From positions 1 through 23,967 of the forward strand of contig JAQGKH010000045.1 of the NCBI GenBank assembly GCA_028290225.1: DNA of 23,967 nucleotides, in the 5' to 3' direction. Below the pieces are notes generated by a model, which searched no databases, was not told the DNA's origin, and saw nothing but the letters and a program-made list of their open reading frames with translations. Position 1 is the stretch's first letter; the number at the start of each line of letters is the position of its first letter. The stretch comes from Devosia sp. GTDB lineage: Bacteria > Pseudomonadota > Alphaproteobacteria > Rhizobiales > Devosiaceae. The translations under genes were made by a program, and so were the position numbers. Of the stretch, positions 19,792-23,967 are shown in pieces.

Positions 19792-20238
19792 CTAGCTGCC
19801 CCAATTGGCCGTGTTGTTGTCGCCATAGCCCTGGCGGTTGCCGCCACGCTCGTTCATGAAGCGGTCGAATTCCTCGCGGTCCTTGGCCTTGTGCAGATTG
19901 GCCATGTGTTCGCGGAAAGCCTCGATTTCTTCGTCGAGCCGGCGGCGCTCTTCTTCGAGCCGGCGCAACTGCTCGCTGCGATATTCATCGAAAGCGGCAT
20001 TGCCGCTCGAAGAGCTTGCAAAGCCCTTCGGGCCAAAGCCGCGCCCGGTATTGGAGGACACGAAGGATCGCGCCTTGCTCCAATAGGCATGGGCCTTTTC
20101 CGGCGAGCCGCCGAATTTCTCGCCCCACAGAATATAGCCGAGAACGGCCAGACCCAAGGGCCAGAAAATGATAAAGCCAAGAACCATGAGGGCAATGGTC
20201 AGCGGCGACCATGCCGGTTTGATAAGGGCAGTGTTCAT
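19792..20238 (-). CDS. DUF2852 membrane protein with coiled coil
   Basis: This is a 148-residue protein of the DUF2852 family, found in Alphaproteobacteria and of unknown function. Residues about 10-35 form one long or two short hydrophobic segments (SPLTIALMVLGFIIFWPLG and onward). Residues about 90-130 are a charged helix likely to form a coiled coil (RRLEEERRRLDEEIEAF), followed by EFDRFMNER and a Gly/Asn-rich tail. I chose ATG at 20238; an ATG at 20247 sits only one or two bases after GGGAG and is less likely. It is divergent from regB, sharing a 141-bp region with a nested inverted repeat. Confidence 0.83.
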   Translation of the reverse strand: MNTALIKPAWSPLTIALMVLGFIIFWPLGLAVLGYILWGEKFGGSPEKAHAYWSKARSFVSSNTGRGFGPKGFASSSSGNAAFDEYRSEQLRRLEEERRRLDEEIEAFREHMANLHKAKDREEFDRFMNERGGNRQGYGDNNTANWGS

Positions 20239-20267
20239 GTGTTGCATTCTCCCAGTCACCAACAGGC

Positions 20268-20297
20268 AATACGTGGTCCGCTCCAAACCAGGATCAA
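20268..20297 (-). promoter_or_regulatory. Candidate promoter of the DUF2852 gene
   Basis: On the minus strand TTGATC (20292-20297) and CGTATT (20268-20273) are 18 bp apart, 30 bp before the start codon. The -10 match is modest. Confidence 0.3.
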
Positions 20298-20323
20298 GCA
20301 GGGCGCGGCAAAATTTCTGCCTT

Positions 20324-20361
20324 GAATCGCGGCTTGAGCATGCCCATGCACCACGCGATTC
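20324..20361. promoter_or_regulatory. Nested inverted repeat upstream of regB with two GANTC sites
   Basis: GAATCGC (20324-20330) and GCGATTC (20355-20361) form a perfect 7-bp outer inverted repeat. Between them GCATG (20338-20342) and CATGC (20345-20349) form an inner repeat whose centre is one base away from the outer centre. Each outer arm holds a GANTC site. The right arm ends 18 bp before the regB start. It could be a regulator site or leader hairpin. Confidence 0.5.
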
Positions 20362-20379
20362 CATGAAAGCGGGCGCACC

Positions 20380-21693
20380 ATGACCTTTCTTGAAGCAAGC
20401 GATGACTTGCCGCGTCCCTCTACCTGGCGTCCGCTGCGGCTCGAAACCCTGGTCCTGCTTCGCTGGCTGGCCCTTGCCGGGCAAACCATCGGGGTGTTGT
20501 TTGTCGCCTTTGGGCTCGGCTTTCCGGTGCCGCTGCTCGAATGCGCTGTGTTGATTGCGCTGTCGGCCGCCCTCAATTTCTGGCTCGTGCTGCGCTTTGG
20601 CGCTGCCCACCGGCCATCGTCCTTGTTTGCCGCCAGCCAGATTGCCTATGATTGCATCCAGCTTGGCGGGCTGCTGGCGCTGACCGGTGGTCTGCACAAT
20701 CCCTTCTCGCTGTTGCTCCTGGCACCGGTATCGGTTTCGGCGGCGACCCTGCCGCAACGTGCGACCGTCCTCATCGCCCTGCTGGCAGCGCTGATTGCGT
20801 CCATCTTGTCGCTCTGGCATCTGCCGCTGCCCTGGAGCCCCAGCGAGCACATCGTGTTCAACCGCATCTATGTGATCGGTATCTGGGTCTCGATCATTTG
20901 CGGCCTGGCCTTCATCACCGTTTACATCAACCGCGTCGCCCATGAAGCGCGCCAGATTGGGGACGCGCTGGCGGCGACGGAACTCGCCTTGTCGCGCAAG
21001 GAGCAGCTTTCAGCCCTGGATGGACTTGCCGCGGCCGCCGCCCATGAGTTGGGAACCCCCCTGTCCACGATCGCGCTTGCCGCCAAGGAAATGCGCGCCG
21101 AAGCGCCTCCCGGCAGTGATCTGGCCAGTGACGTAGAATTGATCATTGCCCAGGCCACCCGTTGTCGCGCCATTCTCGCCAAGCTGCGCAATCTGGGCAA
21201 CGATGACAGCGATCCGTTCGCCGCGGTGCCCCTGACCGATCTGTTGGCCGAGGTCGCGCGGCCGCATGAAGCGCGCGGCAAGACCATACTTTTCGACATG
21301 CAAGGCGCCGGGGGCGAGCCGCCGGTGTTCCGGCGCAGCGTGGGCCTGCTATATGGCTTGGGCAATATCATTGAAAATGCGAGCGATTTCGCCGCCCAGA
21401 CCGTGCGCATCGGCGCCCATTGGACCACCGAGCAGGTCCTCGTGACCATTGCCGACGACGGCACCGGCTTTGCGCCTGAACTGCTGGCACGGTTGGGCGA
21501 GCCTTATCTCACCACCCGGCCGCGTGACCCTCAAGGGGGTGATGCGCACCGGCCTGGCGGGCTGGGACTGGGCATATTCATTGCCAAGACTCTCCTCGAG
21601 CGCACCGGCGCGCGCCTGAGTTTTGACAATCTGGGCCCCGCTGGTCACGCTCAGGTTACCATCAATTGGCCGCGGTCCGCTGTGGAGAGCTAA
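20380..21693 (+). CDS. regB: Redox sensor histidine kinase RegB (PrrB/ActS type)
   Basis: RegB senses the redox state of the quinone pool and phosphorylates RegA, controlling respiration, carbon and nitrogen fixation or related pathways. The 437-residue protein has about six membrane helices (25-185), with the quinone-binding GGLHNPF heptapeptide at 103-109. The H-box AAAAHELGTPLSTI carries H222 and is almost identical to the RegB family. The redox-active Cys of the family is present as C262 in ATRCRAIL. The ATPase domain has an N-box (NIIENASDFA), DDGTGF and GGLGLGIFIAKTLLERTGA. ATG at 20380 has only a weak ribosome site. regA follows 51 bp downstream with no senC/prrC gene between. Confidence 0.95.
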   Translation: MTFLEASDDLPRPSTWRPLRLETLVLLRWLALAGQTIGVLFVAFGLGFPVPLLECAVLIALSAALNFWLVLRFGAAHRPSSLFAASQIAYDCIQLGGLLALTGGLHNPFSLLLLAPVSVSAATLPQRATVLIALLAALIASILSLWHLPLPWSPSEHIVFNRIYVIGIWVSIICGLAFITVYINRVAHEARQIGDALAATELALSRKEQLSALDGLAAAAAHELGTPLSTIALAAKEMRAEAPPGSDLASDVELIIAQATRCRAILAKLRNLGNDDSDPFAAVPLTDLLAEVARPHEARGKTILFDMQGAGGEPPVFRRSVGLLYGLGNIIENASDFAAQTVRIGAHWTTEQVLVTIADDGTGFAPELLARLGEPYLTTRPRDPQGGDAHRPGGLGLGIFIAKTLLERTGARLSFDNLGPAGHAQVTINWPRSAVES

Positions 21694-21709
21694 ATTGCGC
21701 GCGTAGCTT

Positions 21710-21738
21710 TTGCATTTTGAGCCGGCAATCCCTATTTA
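21710..21738 (+). promoter_or_regulatory. Candidate regA promoter predicting a leaderless mRNA
   Basis: TTGCAT (21710-21715) and TATTTA (21733-21738) are exactly 17 bp apart. Only 6 bp separate the -10 element from the regA ATG, so the A of ATG would be the first transcribed base. No Shine-Dalgarno sequence precedes the ATG, in agreement. Confidence 0.5.
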
Positions 21739-21744
21739 CGGCCA

Positions 21745-22296
21745 ATGAGCACGATTGAAGATCTTTTGGCGGCCGACCCCAGCCTCTTGCTGGTGGACGA
21801 TGATGTCGCTTTCCTGCAGCGCCTGGAGCGCGCCATGGCGCGACGTGGCTTTGATGTGCGTTCGGCTGGATCGGTCGCCGAAGGGCTTGCCGCCGTTGCG
21901 GAGCGTCCTCCCGCCTATGCCGTGGTGGATCTGCGGTTGGAAGACGGTAATGGCCTCGAAGTCGTTTCCGCGCTCCATCAACAGCGTCCCGAAGCGCGGG
22001 CGGTGGTGCTGACGGGCTATGGCAATATCGCCACCGCGGTAACGGCGGTGAAGCTGGGTGCCATCGACTACCTGTCCAAGCCTGCCGATGCCGATGACGT
22101 CATCAATGCCCTGTTGGCCACGGGCGAGGAAAAGCCCGAACCGCCCGAAAACCCCATGTCGGCCGACCGGGTCCGCTGGGAGCATATCCAGCGCGTTTAT
22201 GAGCTGTGCGACCGCAATGTTTCGGAAACCGCCCGCCGCCTCAACATGCATCGCCGCACCCTGCAGCGCATTCTCGCCAAGCGCGCCCCGCGCTGA
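21745..22296 (+). CDS. regA: Redox response regulator RegA (PrrA/ActR type)
   Basis: RegA is the DNA-binding partner of RegB. The 183-residue length matches the family. The receiver domain has LLVDDD (15-20), the phospho-acceptor D62 (VVDLRLEDG), T90 and K112. After a Pro-rich linker (PEPPENP) comes the Fis-type helix-turn-helix NVSETARRLNMHRRTLQRIL, which is highly characteristic of RegA/PrrA. The start ATG at 21745 has no ribosome site; a promoter-like element directly upstream suggests leaderless transcription in addition to read-through from regB. It converges on mmcB with a 14-bp gap. Confidence 0.96.
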   Translation: MSTIEDLLAADPSLLLVDDDVAFLQRLERAMARRGFDVRSAGSVAEGLAAVAERPPAYAVVDLRLEDGNGLEVVSALHQQRPEARAVVLTGYGNIATAVTAVKLGAIDYLSKPADADDVINALLATGEEKPEPPENPMSADRVRWEHIQRVYELCDRNVSETARRLNMHRRTLQRILAKRAPR

Positions 22297-22310
22297 TCCA
22301 ACGGCGACGT

Positions 22311-22781
22311 TTAGCGCTCCGCCCGCGCTTGCGGATCCATGAGTGAATGGATCCGGTCCGCACCCATCCGCGCCAGTTGCAGCAGCAGGGCCCGGCGGCG
22401 GGCCGCGGGCAGGGGTGTATCTGGGCTGGACCGCAACACAGCGCCGTCATGCCCGTCGGCCACGATCAGCCCTTCGGTTTCGGGGAAGATTTCCCCATCG
22501 AGCTCGGGCGGCTTGGCAAAAAAGAACCGGTCTGAAAAGGCCCGGTATTCCGGCCATTTCCGGTCCACCTGGAAGTCCTGCAGGCTCGACTTGATCTCGA
22601 CAATCCAGATCTCACCCTTGGGGCCTACCGCCAGCACATCGGCGCGCCGGCCATTGCCCAGCGGCACCTCGGCATAGGGACACATGTCGTAGACTTCGCG
22701 CAACAAGCGCATCACGCCCCGTTGCACCCGCAAAGCGGTAGGCGATTGGCGCCCATCCACAAGGGGCGGCAGCTCAGCCAT
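22311..22781 (-). CDS. mmcB: MmcB-family DNA repair protein
   Basis: The 156-residue protein matches the MmcB family, known in Caulobacter as an SOS-induced factor for mitomycin C resistance. It has a PD-(D/E)xK nuclease-like core: RADVLAV (D48) and IWIVEIKSS (E62, K64), followed by DFQVDRKWPEY. The biochemical activity of the family is not established, so the nuclease role is inference. ATG at 22781 overlaps the stop of the upstream MFS gene in the sequence ATGGCTGA. There is no good ribosome site, so translation probably depends on the MFS gene. The frame remains open further upstream, but that region belongs to the MFS gene. No SOS box can be placed because the operon promoter lies beyond the window edge. 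Confidence 0.9.
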   Translation of the reverse strand: MAELPPLVDGRQSPTALRVQRGVMRLLREVYDMCPYAEVPLGNGRRADVLAVGPKGEIWIVEIKSSLQDFQVDRKWPEYRAFSDRFFFAKPPELDGEIFPETEGLIVADGHDGAVLRSSPDTPLPAARRRALLLQLARMGADRIHSLMDPQARAER

Positions 22782-23958
22782 GAGGAGCAGGACTGGGAGT
22801 GCCCGTTGCCGGCAGCGCCGCGCTGCGGGTCGACAGGGCGCGTGCCGCCAAAAGACCCGCGGCCAGCACCGGCAGGCACACGAGGTAGGATTGGCGGATT
22901 CCAAGATACTCGGCCACAAAGCCCAGCAGGGGCGGCGCGAGGAAAAACACCACGAAGCTGATCTGGCCGAGCGCCGCCACATTGAGTGCTGAGGGCCGAT
23001 CCGTGCGTTGCGCCGCAGCCGAAACGGCAAGCGGATAAACCGCGCTGCAGCCGATGCCCATCAGGGCAAAGCCAACCAGCGCCAGTTCGGGCGAGGGCGC
23101 CAGGCCCACCAGCAATGTTCCGCAGGACGCCAGCCCCAGCAGCGTAGTGGCCACCAGCCTTGGCCCGAACCGCTCCACCACCGGGTCGACCGACAAACGC
23201 GTCACGGCCATGAAGAACGAGAACAGGGTGAGGCTCAACCCACCCACGAACGGTTCCACTGCGAACACGTCGCGCATATAGATGGCCGACCAGTCGATCC
23301 CTGCGCCTTCCACCAGAAAGGCGGCAATTCCGATGATGCAAAGCGGCAGCAGCCCAAGGGTGGGAAAGGCGATGCGTGGTGTATCGCCCTGGTGCCCGTC
23401 GCGGCGCACCGGGGCGCTGCGCATGCCGCCGATCATGAAGCCCCCCACCCCGACCACCACCAGCGCGACCAGCGCCAGGTGAACCTGCATGGACAATTGC
23501 GACTGCCGCACCAGCGCTCCGGCGAGGGCGGTGACGAAGAATCCGGCGCTCCAGCAGCCATGGGCGCGGTTCATGAACCTTTTGCCGAACTGCGCTTCGA
23601 GCCGGTCGATCTCCACATTGAGGTTGATCTCCAGCGCCCCTGCCAGCAGTCCCGTCACAAAGAACACCCCGAACACGGCCGGTGCCGCGCTCAGCCATGG
23701 TACGCTGGCAAACAGGAGCGCCGGGCCCAGCACGGTGAGCAATGCGGTGGTCCGGGCGCCCAGTCGGTCGATCAAGGGCGCCGACAAGGTCAGCGACAGC
23801 AGCGAGCCGATCGACATGCCGATCAAGGTGAGCCCGAGTTGGCTTTCCTTGACCCCCAACGCCACCTGCAGGTCGGGCAGGCGCGACAGCAAGGCACCGG
23901 TGGTAACGGCAAACAGGAAAAAACAGGCATAGATGCGGTGCTGCGGCGCGATCTGCAT
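22774..23958 (-). CDS. MFS transporter, YbjJ-like
   Basis: This is a 394-residue major facilitator with about twelve hydrophobic segments and a central basic loop (APVRRDGHQGD, about residue 187-197) between the two halves. The segment VEGAGIDWSAIYMRD after helix 7 is typical of the YbjJ/FucP-like subgroup. The loop after helix 2 has the degenerate motif A region DRLGARTTALL. The substrate is unknown. ATG at 23958 fits an MFS N-terminus (QHRIYACFFLFAVTTGAL as first helix), and only 9 bp lie upstream in the window, so its promoter is not visible. mmcB overlaps its 3' end by 8 bp, suggesting one operon. Confidence 0.9.
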   Translation of the reverse strand: MQIAPQHRIYACFFLFAVTTGALLSRLPDLQVALGVKESQLGLTLIGMSIGSLLSLTLSAPLIDRLGARTTALLTVLGPALLFASVPWLSAAPAVFGVFFVTGLLAGALEINLNVEIDRLEAQFGKRFMNRAHGCWSAGFFVTALAGALVRQSQLSMQVHLALVALVVVGVGGFMIGGMRSAPVRRDGHQGDTPRIAFPTLGLLPLCIIGIAAFLVEGAGIDWSAIYMRDVFAVEPFVGGLSLTLFSFFMAVTRLSVDPVVERFGPRLVATTLLGLASCGTLLVGLAPSPELALVGFALMGIGCSAVYPLAVSAAAQRTDRPSALNVAALGQISFVVFFLAPPLLGFVAEYLGIRQSYLVCLPVLAAGLLAARALSTRSAALPATGTPSPAPHG

Positions 23959-23967
23959 GGGACAACT

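Noticed and set aside
22782..23030. Longer start for mmcB
   Set aside because: The added residues lie in MFS coding DNA and the family begins near ATG 22781.
23725..23965. Alternative 417-codon frame over the MFS gene
   Set aside because: It is another frame on the same strand with no membrane-protein character; the 394-codon frame is clearly an MFS protein.

Overview
This is a high-GC alphaproteobacterial chromosome segment. It most likely comes from Hyphomicrobiales of the Devosia/Pelagibacterium type. Supporting signs are a heme-type Fur regulator (Irr), a RegB/RegA redox two-component pair, DUF2259 and DUF2852 proteins, an MmcB-type repair protein, and a rpsT-dnaA-dnaN-recF-gyrB block. 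I see no mobile element, CRISPR array, tRNA or rRNA. Almost all of the window is core housekeeping DNA, and I did not find a clear new multi-gene system. The genus is inferred from gene content and order only.

Layout. 1-502 (-) is the N-terminal part of an arylamine N-acetyltransferase-like protein cut by the window edge; its catalytic Cys position is Gly. 654-1100 (-) is irr, divergent from fabA-fabB (1261-3079, +), which make unsaturated fatty acids. 3088-7292 (-) is a tightly packed operon transcribed ubiE-ubiB-dut-DUF2259-moeB, covering ubiquinone synthesis, dUTP hydrolysis, an exported protein of unknown role and a sulfur-carrier adenylyltransferase. mutM (7398-8285, +) is divergent from it. 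rpsT (8434-8700, +) has a clear promoter and a rho-independent terminator.

A roughly 830-bp non-coding stretch (about 8760-9593) leads into dnaA. It holds AT tracts, GANTC sites, a promoter-like element and a palindrome built of two DnaA-box-like halves, and is a candidate dnaA control region or replication origin. dnaA (9594-11045), dnaN (11232-12353), recF (12398-13516) and gyrB (13624-16077) follow in the classical bacterial order. Next is a class A penicillin-binding protein (16261-18927, +) with an unusual C-terminal tail of eight DPxTG repeats.

The right part holds a YgjP/DUF45 metallopeptidase (18946-19701, -), a DUF2852 membrane protein (19792-20238, -), regB (20380-21693, +) and regA (21745-22296, +) for global redox control, then mmcB (22311-22781, -) translationally coupled to an upstream MFS transporter gene (22774-23958, -). 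The genes most worth following up are the NAT-like protein lacking its nucleophile, the repeat tail of the PBP, the dnaA leader, the nested inverted repeat before regB, and the predicted leaderless regA transcript.
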